This document shows positions 1-10,097 of a stretch of DNA of 44,556 nucleotides, piece by piece. Made by a program: the position numbers and the translations under genes. Within the stretch, counting starts at the first letter, position 1. Each line of letters opens with the position of its first letter. The DNA is from Magnaporthiopsis rhizophila (taxonomy: Eukaryota > Ascomycota > Sordariomycetes > Magnaporthales > Magnaporthaceae). The stretch is from assembly GCA_003049465.1 (NCBI GenBank), contig PYSS01000191.1, forward strand, positions 1 to 44,556. Direction: 5' to 3'. Below the pieces are notes generated by a model that searched no databases, had not been told where the DNA came from, and saw nothing but the letters and a program-made list of their open reading frames with translations.

Positions 1-1752
1 CCCGGATAGGCATCGAGATCGGAGACAGGGGTCACGGCCCAGGACCAGACGCCGACCCAACCCAACCAACATTCTGCCTCAGCTTCTGCAGGTGCCGACC
101 ACTCACTTGCCCAGGAGGCGTCCCAATCTCCACTCCCACACTCCTCCTGGGCATTTTCCTTCCTGATTGGGAACCCCATGCATTGCCCGCTTTAATATCG
201 GCCATGTTTCCGGTCAGAGAAGGGGGTGTGCAAGCTGTCCGATCGCCGGCACCCACTCTCGCATTCCCTTTTCATTTCGTATTCTACACGGATCGGCGGC
301 ATCACCAGGCACTCCAGTACATGGGTAGGCACGAGGCCCGAAATAAAACGTGCACCACGCTCCTAGCATAAAACACCTGCGAATCTCCTTAAACGAAAGA
401 GATAAGAAATAGGAAAAGAGGTGTGAATGCCTTGCACGTAGTAGTACTCATAAATATGATTTTAACAGCAAATTTAAAGCTGCGTGTCGTCAAAGTTAGG
501 TGCAGCAGGTGGTGCAGAGGTGCACGTTTTATTTTGGGCCTCGTGGTAGGTCGGCCAAACGCCCAGAAAAGCAACCTTCGCAAAATCCTTCTTGATGTCG
601 TGGAACCTGGCAACGCCATAGGATGGCGGTGTGTGTGTGCAGCCTCGTTTTGGAAATGAGGGATGGAAGATGCCGTGCTGCCTAAATCTAGTGATGGGTA
701 GGAGAGACCAAAGCACACCCACGCCCATACTGTTCTACCCAATGGTTGCCCAACGTGATGGAGTACAAGATCTATTTGCGGACTCGGCGGGGGATAGAAA
801 ACAAGGTGAGACCGGTGAGCAAAATGTGGCTGTCATGTCATTCTCCGATCAGAGTGGGTGACAGACAGCACCTTCGTGTCACGGGATTGCCCCCGACCAG
901 GGCCCCCAGATCTGGGTACCGTATCCGTCCCAACCTTTCCAGCCTGGCCAAGACGAGACGGTATGTACCGTAAACTAGCGGGGCGAAGGACAGGAGATGC
1001 ATGAGAGACACGAAAAGCCGAAAAAGGAAACCGCGCGTCGTCCGCCAAGCCCCGGTGCAAAAAAGCCCTCCGCCACGTCCGGACGTCGGCGGCAGGCAAG
1101 AAGAGACTTGCGATGGACAAGAATACACGATAGCGGCGTCCGTGGTTTCGCAGCCCCGAGCCCCGAAAAAAGAAAAATAGAAAAGATAAAAATAAAACCC
1201 TGCTCGTCTTCTCGCCTCCATTGCTAGACTTGGAAGCCGACGGGCGAGGAAACACTGCACCTAGAACGCGTCCACCATTCCCGTATCCCTTCCCTTAGCG
1301 GCGGCCTAGATGGTCCGCCAAGGTGTGGTCCTCAGCTCGACAAGTTCATCACTTTTTTTGCAACACAACAGGAGCCGAGTCCGCCACGACCAGGGATGCA
1401 GGGCCAATGATAAGTCTTGGTACCCATAGTTGTCAGGCTGAGATATGGGGCCGAAATGCCACTAGTTCCGCCGTGAAACCTCGCTCCTGGGTCTCGGCGC
1501 GCCGTTACTTGATAGTGAAGGCCTATCCCTGTGTCATAGATGACAATCATGTAGGCCTCTCCTGCCCTCTCCATCACAGTCCGTCCGCCCAAGTCGAGGT
1601 ACCTCTGGGTACAAACAAGCTGACCGCTCAAGCTCCGTCATCGAACATCGTCCATGCGCCTCTACCTGCAGGTGGCAAACTCGAAAGTGGAGAAGTCCCT
1701 TCCCGGCTTTCCAGGGGCGGCTGGGACGGCAAAGGACAAAGAAGCAAAGGGG
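1..1752. other. gene-poor region downstream of prp43
   Basis: I see no supportable gene here. The open frames present are short, overlap one another on both strands, and have no recognisable domain or convincing splice continuity. The stretch holds the 3' flank of prp43 and one imperfect inverted repeat (331-544, listed separately). A partial gene entering from the left edge cannot be excluded but is not visible. Confidence 0.6.
331..544. repeat. 26-bp imperfect inverted repeat with about 160-nt loop
   Basis: The segment 331-356 and the reverse complement of 519-544 match at 25 of 26 positions; the one difference is a G/A transition. The arms enclose about 160 nt without a gene. This could be the relic of a small foldback element or a chance palindrome; no target-site duplication was identified. 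Confidence 0.55.
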
Positions 1753-4236
1753 CTAATACTTGGAAGGGCCGCCGGCCTGAGACCGTGTTGCTTCCTTCCT
1801 CCTCATCTTCTCAGTCACCCGCTTCAGCGCCTGCTTGGCCCGGTCGTCCTCGAAGTTTGCGAGGTCGTAATAGGCCGGAGCGATATCCTGGAACATTGGC
1901 ACACGACTTAGCTCTGCACAAGACCAGAGAGGGGAATGAGATGCAGGGGTAAGGGGATCGAGGTGCATTCTGAAGGGAAAGCAAGAACAAGGAGAGTGCG
2001 GAAAATGACTCACCAGAAGCCATTCAGGTCGGATCCCGGTCACTGTCCGGATGTACTGCTTGGACGTGAGCACAAACTCGTGGTACAGGACCCAGTCGTA
2101 CTCAGTGGTCAGGACGGTGCTGGGGTGCAACATCACGATCTGGTTGTCCTTGATAGTGTGGTATATCTTGCCGTTGGACGACTCGCGCAGCGCCACCTGC
2201 ATGAAGAAGCCCGCAACCAGGCACTTGCGGATGTTGGTGTAGTAGCTCTTGTCCGAGAAGGGCGTGCTGACGAGGTCGAGATCCTGGCGCTCCATGATGC
2301 CCTTGAGCTGCGCCCGCACGTTGTCGGCGCTGCTCAGGTGCCGGAACGAGAGGAAGTGCTCGTGGCACCACTTCTTCATGTCGGTGCCCTTGGCCATCTC
2401 GCCCTTGAAGGCGTGGTACGCGTTGAGCAGCGTCAGGTGGTCGCCCTCTGCATGCTTGAAGTGCTCCTTCATCTCGTCTGCCCTCTTGCGATTGTTGGCC
2501 GGCCTCATGAACACCTGCGGCACCGACAGCAGTGACGTAATGGAGAGCATCTCGTTGGAGCAGTAGAACTCTGGCGAAGATATCAGCATGACGGCCAGCG
2601 CAGGATCCAGCGGGTACTCGGAGGCCATATTGCCGAGCGGCGTCAGGTCCCCATCGTCGTTCAGACATGCCAGGTAGTTCAGCTCCTCCAGCGCCCTCAT
2701 CATGGTTTCGGGCGCCGGCGGGTCCATGAAGTCGAAATGGACCAGGTCGTCCACGCCGAGCTTTTTCAGCTCCAGGATCGTATTACTAAGGTTCGACCGC
2801 AGGATCTCGGGGTAGGTCTGCTCGATAAGCTCCTTCTTAAAGGCCGCCTCCGTGTAGAGCCTGAAGCACTTTCCTGGCCGTGTACGGCCAGCACGACCGG
2901 CTCGCTGCTGCGCGGAGGCCTTCGAGATGGGGGTGACGAGCAACGACTCGACACGGCTGCGCGCGTTGTAGATCTTTTGTTTACTGAAACCAGGGTCCAC
3001 CACATAGACGATGCCGTCGATGGTCAAACTGGTTTCCGCAATGTTTGTCGCCACGATGCACTTGCGCCCGGGCCTTCCGCCCTTCCGGAGCGGCGGCGGA
3101 GCTGGATCGAAAATCTTCTGCTGCTGCTGCGGAGGGAGCGTTCCGTAGAGAGGGTAGACCGTCATTGGGCCGCAGTCAGCGTCCCTGATCAGCTCGTCCA
3201 CCTCTAGGCGCACCTTGCGACAAACATCCTCGATCTCTTCCTCGCCAGTCAGGAACAGTAAGATATCGCCCTCAGCCTCGGTCGCGTGGATCTGCAGGAC
3301 GGTCCGTACTGACGCCTCGATGTAGTCTCGCTCGGCCTCGGCCGTGTAGAAGATCTCGACGGGGTGCGTCCGGCCGGGCACGGCCAGAATGGGCGCATCG
3401 AAAAAGTACCTCTGGAACTTGGCGGCGTCGAGGGTGGCCGACATGATGATGATCTTGATGTCGCTGCGCCGCTGCGATAGCTGCTTCAACAGGGCCATCA
3501 GAATATCGGTCGCGAGCGTCCTCTCGTGGGCTTCATCGATGATGATGCAGCTGTAGCGGGACATGTCCGGGTCGTGGATGGTCTCGCGGAGCAGCTGACC
3601 GTCGGTCATGTATTTCAGGATGGTGTTGGGGCCCGTCTTGTTCTCGAAGCGGATGGCGTAGCCGACCTCCTGGCCGAGCTCGACGTCCAGCTCGTCTGCG
3701 ACACGCTGCGCGACCGACATGGCAGCGACTCGCCGGGGCTGCGTGCATGCCACCATCTTCTTGTTGAGCTGGGGCAGCTCGTCGTACAGCACATACTGCG
3801 GGATCTGCGTCGTCTTTCCCGAACCAGTCTCGCCGACGAACACCATGATCTGCGTGCTGTGGTAGACATCGAGGAACTCCTGTCGGTGTTGGTGGACGGG
3901 CAGGTTGCGGCGCGTCTTGAGGATCTTGAAGTAGTTGGAGCTGTGGGAGCCACCCGTGAAGATGTTGCTGTCGCCGGATTCGAGCTTCTCAGCCTGATCC
4001 GCTGTCGTCGCGTGGCGCTTTAGGCCGGCAACGAGGGAAGCGGGCGAGTTGGCCGAGACCCAGCCATCGCAGTCTTCTTCGTACATGTGCGCCAGATAGG
4101 GGTTGTAGCCGTCGGTCTTGGATCGCGGCGGAGAGTCGGAGCCCTTGAAGCGCTTCTGGGTGGGGGACTCCGGAGATTCGTCGTCGCTGGGACGCTTGGA
4201 TCGCTTCGAAACACCCGAGGTGTTCTTGTCGGCCAT
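1753..4236 (-). CDS. prp43: Pre-mRNA-splicing factor ATP-dependent RNA helicase Prp43 (DEAH box)
   Basis: DEAH-box RNA helicase that dismantles intron-lariat spliceosomes and also works in ribosome biogenesis; activated in known systems by G-patch proteins. Two exons: 2014-4236 and 1753-1887; intron 1888-2013 has a GTGAGT donor and joins the OB-fold segment ending EWLL to DIAPAYYDL. The product is 785 residues, close to the family length. Visible motifs: GETGSGKT at about 135-142 (motif I), TQPRR at about 165, DEAH at 234-237, SAT at 266-268, and QQRAGRAGR at about 443 (motif VI). I chose the ATG at 4236 because the protein from there (MADKN...) has the usual polar N-terminus; an in-frame ATG at 4368 would add 44 unconserved residues. 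The intron is a multiple of three and stop-free, so unspliced RNA would still be open. Divergent from skb1. Confidence 0.96.
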   Translation of the reverse strand: MADKNTSGVSKRSKRPSDDESPESPTQKRFKGSDSPPRSKTDGYNPYLAHMYEEDCDGWVSANSPASLVAGLKRHATTADQAEKLESGDSNIFTGGSHSSNYFKILKTRRNLPVHQHRQEFLDVYHSTQIMVFVGETGSGKTTQIPQYVLYDELPQLNKKMVACTQPRRVAAMSVAQRVADELDVELGQEVGYAIRFENKTGPNTILKYMTDGQLLRETIHDPDMSRYSCIIIDEAHERTLATDILMALLKQLSQRRSDIKIIIMSATLDAAKFQRYFFDAPILAVPGRTHPVEIFYTAEAERDYIEASVRTVLQIHATEAEGDILLFLTGEEEIEDVCRKVRLEVDELIRDADCGPMTVYPLYGTLPPQQQQKIFDPAPPPLRKGGRPGRKCIVATNIAETSLTIDGIVYVVDPGFSKQKIYNARSRVESLLVTPISKASAQQRAGRAGRTRPGKCFRLYTEAAFKKELIEQTYPEILRSNLSNTILELKKLGVDDLVHFDFMDPPAPETMMRALEELNYLACLNDDGDLTPLGNMASEYPLDPALAVMLISSPEFYCSNEMLSITSLLSVPQVFMRPANNRKRADEMKEHFKHAEGDHLTLLNAYHAFKGEMAKGTDMKKWCHEHFLSFRHLSSADNVRAQLKGIMERQDLDLVSTPFSDKSYYTNIRKCLVAGFFMQVALRESSNGKIYHTIKDNQIVMLHPSTVLTTEYDWVLYHEFVLTSKQYIRTVTGIRPEWLLVSHFPHSPCSCFPFRMHLDPLTPASHSPLWSCAELSRVPMFQDIAPAYYDLANFEDDRAKQALKRVTEKMRRKEATRSQAGGPSKY
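1888..2013 (-). other. prp43: 126-nt stop-free intron of prp43
   Basis: Donor GTGAGT at 2013 and acceptor CAG ending at 1888. The length is 42 codons with no in-frame stop, so retention would insert 42 residues into the C-terminal OB-fold region without ending translation. Removal is supported by the restored conserved run from EWLL into DIAPAYYDL. Confidence 0.9.
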
Positions 4237-5191
4237 TGCGAGAGCAGGCGCCAGGAGCAGCGGCAGCGCGGGAATAAAAGAAGGGGTTTCCGGATCAAAT
4301 ATTTCTGTCGCACAGGCGGGCCAACGTTCCGTCTTCTTGGCTGCGAGGCTCGCAGACAAACACGGCACAAAGCAAAAACTTTTGACCGCCCAGGAAGGCA
4401 GCCAATCAGACGCGCGGTAGATAAGATATGCCAGGGTCCGGTCGGTTGGGAGTCATGCGCCCGGCAGTTTAGCTGCGACTGAGTCAGCCCTTCAAACACG
4501 CAAATGACTGCCATCGGCTGGCGACATGCATTGCTGCAGCCTCCCTCGTCGCCATTGTTGTTTGAATGTGACCTCGGCGCTGGCTCATCACCGGGTTGGC
4601 ATTCCAGACGGCAGCGAGAAGCCGTCACCTTGGCCTCATATTCAATAGAGAGAGGCGCGGCTCCAAGGTCAAAAGCCAAGTGTATATCTTTATATATCGA
4701 CTACACTTTCTGTAAGAGGTACCAATGTCCATCCGGGTAGCGCGATGGTGATTGGGAGCAATTGGTCGCGGGGCGGGTCCCGTCTCTAGAAATCCGCAGA
4801 GGTGGAGGGGAAGGGAAAAAATAAGATACTAATAAAAAAAAAAACCACACCCCGCCTCGTGAAGAGCACAAGGTTGAGCTTTGCTGCCACTGACAGGAGC
4901 CTCCAAGTTTGCTCTTGCCGATAATCCATCACCGTCCCAAGCCGGGCCTTCGGATTATCCCGCCTTCCCACTCTCCAAAGCAGCACCGCTCTTCCAACGC
5001 CTGCGTTGGGCGAGGGGCCTTCCTTTTCATTCGCAGCCTGACCAAGCCCGAGAGCCTGACTCCGCCCAAGTACCCTTGTCGTTCGGACCTGCCCAGCTGG
5101 GCTTAAGCCCTGTGTGTCACTGCAACAGCGCATCGTCAGGCTTCCGCAGCAGCCGGTTCCTGGACCGCAGCTCTGAGCGAGCCCACACAAG
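4237..5191. promoter_or_regulatory. divergent prp43 / skb1 promoter region
   Basis: About 955 bp between the start codons of two head-to-head genes, so it should hold both promoters and 5' UTRs. It contains a run of A at about 4836-4848. No strong TATA box was recognised next to either expected start. The only open frames are short and unsupported. Confidence 0.7.
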
Positions 5192-7809
5192 ATGTCGTCA
5201 CCCGGCGAGATGAACCCCGAGTCTGAGGAGTTTCAGCAACACGTCTCCCGGCCCAGCTTCGTCATCGGTCAACACGACTCCAGCAGATGGGATGTTCTCT
5301 CAGAAAAGCAGCACTCGCATGTCGTGTCGTGCGGTGTAAGTATCCTGCTTCTCTTCTGCGTGGGAAGGGCAAGGGTATGAGGGTGCGCTGACAGACTGAC
5401 CCCACCTAGTTCAACTTCACCACAGCGCCCATCACCAACCGCCATTTCCATCGCCGTGTCGTGGATCTGTACCACTCCCACCTGAAGGAGGTCCAGGAGC
5501 ATGGCCTGAGCGAAGCCGAGAAGGCGAACCCCTCGCTTCCGGGGCCCATTCTGCCCACACTGACCAATACGGACACTTCCCTGTTCCCGAGCCCGTATCC
5601 CGGTGCTTTGGTGGCATACTCCAGTCCCTGGATCGACCTATGCGCTGAGCATCCAGTGGTTGCGAGCTTGTCGCGGCAAGCCCTCAACCTCGAGGTCGCC
5701 TACGCCAACTTCTGCGGCGCTCGCAGCGTCATTGTCCCTGGGCCCAGAAATGACGCCGATGCCAGGGGCATTGCCCAATATGCCCGGGCCATCCAGGAGG
5801 CCTTCATCGTCGGCGTGAGGGTCAACTTGATCATCCACTTGCCCATGTATCGAGAGCCGGGTCTCGAGGAAAAGGAGGACCTGCTTTCCACCACTTTGAA
5901 AGGAACTCCTAGCAATCCGCTGTCAAGCGAAGCCGCCGAGATAGATCTTTTTGGTGTCTGGGGTACTTGGCACACCATCAGGACCATGAACGAGTACAAC
6001 GCCAGGCTATTTGTTGGTACGGGCACCTCTTAGTACCTTGACTGCCATCAAATTACGGCCTCATATGCCATAGCGTCAGGCCCAAGTCAGCTAACCTATG
6101 GCTCATAGCTCTCAGGATTCCACGCAGGCTCCCTGACCAGGACGTCCAGACGCGGTGGTTTTCTGAGCCATTGCATTATCTGACCTTCGGCCCAACAACC
6201 TTTCAGGAGAACAGGACAGGCAACCCCTCGTTCGGCAAGCACCACCAACACATGATCAACATGTACATGCGACTGAAAAACTACCCCTGGATGATCCTCT
6301 ATGATGTCGGCCCAAGTACAGAAGAGCTTGCGAATCTTGAAGCTGCCGAGTTTCCCAGTCTTGCGGAAGCACACAGTGGCATGAGCAGCGGCGCATCCAG
6401 GCCAGGACGCAATCCCCAGGTCGCATATCTACAACATCTGGAGCGCCAGCAGCCCCCGTATTCAGCCCTGGAGACGCCCGCGCTGGTCAGCTTCCAGGAC
6501 TGGCTGCAATCACCGCTGCAGCCGCTGTCGGACAACCTCGAGTCGTCGACGTACGAGATGTTCGAGGGCGACCCTGTCAAGTATGATCAATACGAGAAGG
6601 CCATCACCGAGGCCATGGCCGAGTGGAAGATGCTCCTCAAGCCGACCTCGTCCAGCAGCGGCGCGCTCGTTGTCGCGGTCGCGGGCGCCGGGCGCGGGCC
6701 TCTCGTCACACGCGTGCTGCGTGCCAGCGCCACCACGGGCTTCCCCGTGCAGCTGTGGGCGGTCGAGAAGAACCAGAACGCGTACGTGTACCTGCTGCGT
6801 CAGAACGAGCGTGAGTGGGACGGCCGCGTGCACGTCGTGAAAACGGACATGCGCGAGTGGGACGGCCCCGTGCTGCCCGGAGGCGGCGCAGCAGCGCCAG
6901 CGGCCGTTGACATACTCGTCACGGAGCTCCTGGGCTCGTTCGGCGACAACGAGCTCTCGCCCGAGTGTCTGGACGGCATCCAGCGCCACCTGGCGCGCCC
7001 GCACGGCATCTCCATCCCGCACTCGTACACGGCGCACCTGTCGCCGGCCGCGCACCCGCGCATCCACGCCGACCTGGCCGGCCGCCACGCCACGGGCTCG
7101 GCGGGGGGGCCCGACGCGCACGTCTTCGAGACGCCCTGGGTCGTGCGGCTCTTCGCCATGGACTTCGTCGCCGCCAAGGGCGTGCCGGGGAGGCCGAGGA
7201 TCCAGCAGGCCTGGGAGTTTGTCCACCCGGTGCGCCTGCCCTTCGCCGAGCGTTGGGCGGCCCAGCACGGCCCCCACAGGAGGGTCGACCGCGCCGGCGG
7301 CGGCAGCATGAACCTCGCCGCGGGGCTCAACGAACACAACGCACGCCACTGCCACCTCACGTTCGTATGCGCGCGCAGGGGCGTGGTCCACGGCCTGGCG
7401 GGATACTTTGAGTCGACGCTGTACGCGTCGCAGCTGCCCGGCATGGAGAAGGACCTGGTCGAGATCAGCATCCACCCAGAGCGCATCGACCAAAAGAGCA
7501 AGGACATGATCTCATGGTTCCCTATCTTCTTTCCTCTCAGGGTCTGTCTGTCTGTCGTCTGTCTTGTTTTGGCGTTGTCATGCTGATACCGGCATTATCA
7601 TACTGATACCATCTGTTCTCGCTGTGCAGCAACCGCTTTACGTCCCCGAGGACGCCGAGCTCGAGGTCAGCATGTGGCGGCAGACGGACGATACCAAGGT
7701 GTGGTACGAGTGGATGGTCGAGGCCTTCATCTGTGTCGGCCCCACGCAGCGTCTCAAGGTAGGCGCCTCGGAGATGCATAGCAGCCGCAAAGTCGCCTGC
7801 TTGATGTGA
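5192..7809 (+). CDS. skb1: Protein arginine N-methyltransferase 5 (Skb1/Hsl7 family)
   Basis: Type II arginine methyltransferase that makes symmetric dimethylarginine on proteins such as Sm splicing factors and histones, and in yeasts takes part in Cdc42/Shk1-Hsl7 cell-cycle control. Four exons: 5192-5335, 5410-6016, 6109-7541, 7630-7809; introns of 74, 92 and 88 nt. The product is 787 residues. Exon 2 carries the N-terminal TIM-barrel-like part. The SAM-binding motif I AGAGRGPL is at about 442-449, followed by AVEKN. The double-glutamate loop TELLGSFGDNE spans about 522-532, with Glu523 and Glu532 as the likely catalytic pair. The C-terminal beta-barrel contains SWFPIFFPLRQPLYVP across the last splice. 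Intron 2 has a CTAAC branch point at 6091. The third intron begins GTCTGT, an unusual donor inside a GTCT repeat, but the protein alignment demands that junction. Confidence 0.95.
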
Positions 7810-8960
7810 AGGGATGGGTTAGAGTGTGGGCAAATGGGAAAGGAAAAGTTTGGAGTTTGGCCATTGGTTTATTCGGCTGGTCGTGGTAAAGAGGGGAATT
7901 TTATGAAGTATATGCCCATTTTCCCCTGATGTGCTCCTTATTTCCATATCCCAACCAAGCTCCTGGCTTTTCCCATGAGGGAAAATAACATTCAAGTTCC
8001 CACAAGAAAAAAAGCCGTCTACCCGTTGCCCCCGTTCAATTTTGGGTATTCGCTTTTATAGATTGACTGCTTTCTTCCCCGGACAGGGAAAGAGGGCTGC
8101 TCTCGAGCCCATTTCCCCTGGTGAATTCCGCCAGCAAAGCGGCGCCTTGTTGCCAGGAAATGCCTCCGCTCGTCATCAAAAAAGGCGTTATGGCACCGGA
8201 TGGCCCATTCCGCTGCGGGGTTGCGTTGATGCGATATATATCCGTAATGCCGAGTCGGACTAGGCTATTGGGGTCCTAGGTTTGTTCTTGCGGTACTCGG
8301 CCCCCCTGGTCGTTCACACAAAACCAGCAATTTGTAACTCCTCAAACTCTGGTGATGTGCTATATAGATATGCCTGGAACCCAAATCCGAGTCTGTACTG
8401 TCTTTGGAACCGGAGATGAGAAGATTAGAAAAGCTCACTCTTCTTGGCCACTTGTGGAGTTAGGACGAGACGGCGGCACTCACATCGGCTAAGGCGTTTC
8501 ATGTCTGCTTGGGGCACACCCGGAGAGACATGTATTAACAGCCGGCGGATTTCCCCAGGGGTGTTGTAGGTGCGGTCGCCGACGCGGTAACCACGGATCG
8601 TGGGACCAGAAGGTCGCTGGTCCCACGCTAGGTAGCATGGCGTTTCCGCGCGGTCATTCTGGATTATATATAAAGTGACAGCGAGTTGATATATAGATAG
8701 GCGAAGGGGATGAGGCTGTCGGCGTCTCAACTCCGAGACCAGGGAGTCACCGAAGAAGTGAAGGAAGTTTTGCTGGCTTGGAATCTTGTAGAACGGACAG
8801 AGAATCACGGACAGAGAAATGTGGCTTTTATAGCCAAAAAGCGACCGAGATCGGACTTGAGAATTTCCATGTAAAGACGGGCATCAACGCATTTGCATAC
8901 AGACGGCAAACGGTCAGTCATTCCAGCAGATTCAACCAGAGCAGTACACGTAGTCATCCG
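7810..8960. other. region between skb1 and the alpha/beta hydrolase gene
   Basis: Convergent 3' flanks of skb1 (+) and the hydrolase (-). On the minus strand an open frame covers 8808-8425, but it begins with GTG and has no upstream in-frame ATG; its only internal ATG is near the C-terminus. A TATAAAAG box lies just upstream on the minus strand (8825-8832), so a small transcript is possible. The frame resembles no family I know. A perfect 11-bp hairpin lies inside it (8599-8627). It may be a remnant, an exon of an unsplit gene, or noise. Confidence 0.3.
8599..8627. repeat. perfect 11-bp hairpin with 7-nt loop
   Basis: The arms 8599-8609 and 8617-8627 are perfect reverse complements (left arm CGTGGGACCAG) around a 7-nt loop. 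It sits in a weak minus-strand open frame that lacks an ATG. No U-rich tail follows that would suggest an RNA terminator, and fungal Pol II genes do not use such signals. Confidence 0.6.
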
Positions 8961-10097
8961 TCACAGCTGTTTGTAAAACTCAAGCAGCTTCCTCGCGCCC
9001 ACTTCCCACTCGACGTCGTTTTGGAGGTGGTGGCCCGCTCCCGGGACGACGCAGAACCTCACGCCCTGGCCAGCGTCGTCGACACCGCCCTCGCCGGCCA
9101 GCGGCACCACCTCCTCGGAGTCACGCCCAACCTCGATCTTCTTGGCATTGGCTTGGTCAGCAAACTCGGCGCGGTAGGTAGCCGCGAGGTGACGCATCAC
9201 TGGCGGAGTCATCAGCTTGTCCCCTTCACCGCTCATGACCAAGATCCTCTGACCGCTGCGTATGCCGCTCCCGCTGCCGTCACTACTGCTCGCCCAACCC
9301 CAGAGACGGCAGAGCAAACGGGCCGGATCGACGAAGCGCCGCATCATGCTGAGGGGCCAGAGGAAGCTCTCGTAGGCGCTCGTGCGCGCCTGGAACCGGA
9401 GCACGTAGTCGTCGTCCACCTCGTCGCTGAAGAAGACGCGTTTCGTCAGGGCAGGGTGGGATAGCGCCGAGTTGGGGTGCCAGCCGTGGAGCAGCATCCT
9501 GATACCAAACAGCGGGTCGACACGCCACCAGTTGACGTAGACGCCCAAGCTCCCAAAACCTGGCACGGCACCCAGCAGCGCCAGGCCGCATATACGGGGT
9601 GGGCGGAGCTTGGTAAGCCAGGGAGCCTGCAGGATGTACTGCGAGAGGCCGCCGCCGCTGGAGTGGCCAACCAGGACCACCTCTAGGGCAGCGGCGTCCA
9701 CGGAGGCGTCGTGAAACTGGATGGCACGCAGGGCCGCGACGACGTCGTTGGCGAGGTCCAGTCGCCTGGTGCCATACACCATGCGCAGGTAGCTGGGGTG
9801 CCAGGACTCGCCGTGGCCGCGGAGCGAGACGGCATAGCAGGGGATGCCGCGGGCGGAAAGGTACTGCATATACTCGAGCCAGACCCAGGCGCTGCCCATG
9901 CCACCGTGCACGAAGAGGATGGGTTTGGACGATGGGGACGGTTTGTTGCCGTCGGTGACTGGCGCGGCGTATAGCATTTCAAGGTCACCTGAAGATGTCT
10001 TGGTGAAGAAACGCTCCACGCCGTCTGGGAGAGGAGGTGGAGGGGACGTTGGGCGCGTCCAGCGCAGCCACTTGTACGTTAGGTGGAGGTTGAACAT
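8961..10097 (-). CDS. alpha/beta hydrolase-fold protein
   Basis: Single-exon gene for a 378-residue serine hydrolase of the AB-hydrolase-1 type; the substrate is unknown. The oxyanion-hole strand is FVHGGMG (62-68). The nucleophile elbow is GHSSGG with Ser146. The probable acid is Asp293 in MSGEGD and the probable base is His356 or His357 in GAGHH. Residues of the cap region (about 185-265) are rich in Trp, Tyr and Phe, as in lipid- or ester-binding caps. There is no clear signal peptide, although the N-terminus has an amphipathic start followed by a Pro-rich segment. The ATG at 10097 is the first in frame and is preceded by TATAAAAG at 10204-10211. Divergent from dbr1. Lipase, esterase or epoxide-hydrolase-like roles cannot be separated by sequence reading. 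Confidence 0.9.
   Translation of the reverse strand: MFNLHLTYKWLRWTRPTSPPPPLPDGVERFFTKTSSGDLEMLYAAPVTDGNKPSPSSKPILFVHGGMGSAWVWLEYMQYLSARGIPCYAVSLRGHGESWHPSYLRMVYGTRRLDLANDVVAALRAIQFHDASVDAAALEVVLVGHSSGGGLSQYILQAPWLTKLRPPRICGLALLGAVPGFGSLGVYVNWWRVDPLFGIRMLLHGWHPNSALSHPALTKRVFFSDEVDDDYVLRFQARTSAYESFLWPLSMMRRFVDPARLLCRLWGWASSSDGSGSGIRSGQRILVMSGEGDKLMTPPVMRHLAATYRAEFADQANAKKIEVGRDSEEVVPLAGEGGVDDAGQGVRFCVVPGAGHHLQNDVEWEVGARKLLEFYKQL

Noticed and set aside
1323..1952. Plus-strand frame of 209 codons at the 3' side of prp43
   Set aside because: Overlaps the last exon and intron of prp43 on the other strand, low-complexity end, no recognisable domain.
4236..4368. In-frame upstream ATG of prp43 that would add 44 residues
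   Set aside because: The added segment is not like Prp43 N-termini, and the second ATG opens the usual polar leader.
6510..7493. Minus-strand frame of 327 codons
   Set aside because: Antisense shadow of GC-rich third positions in skb1; no domain and no ATG-based gene logic.
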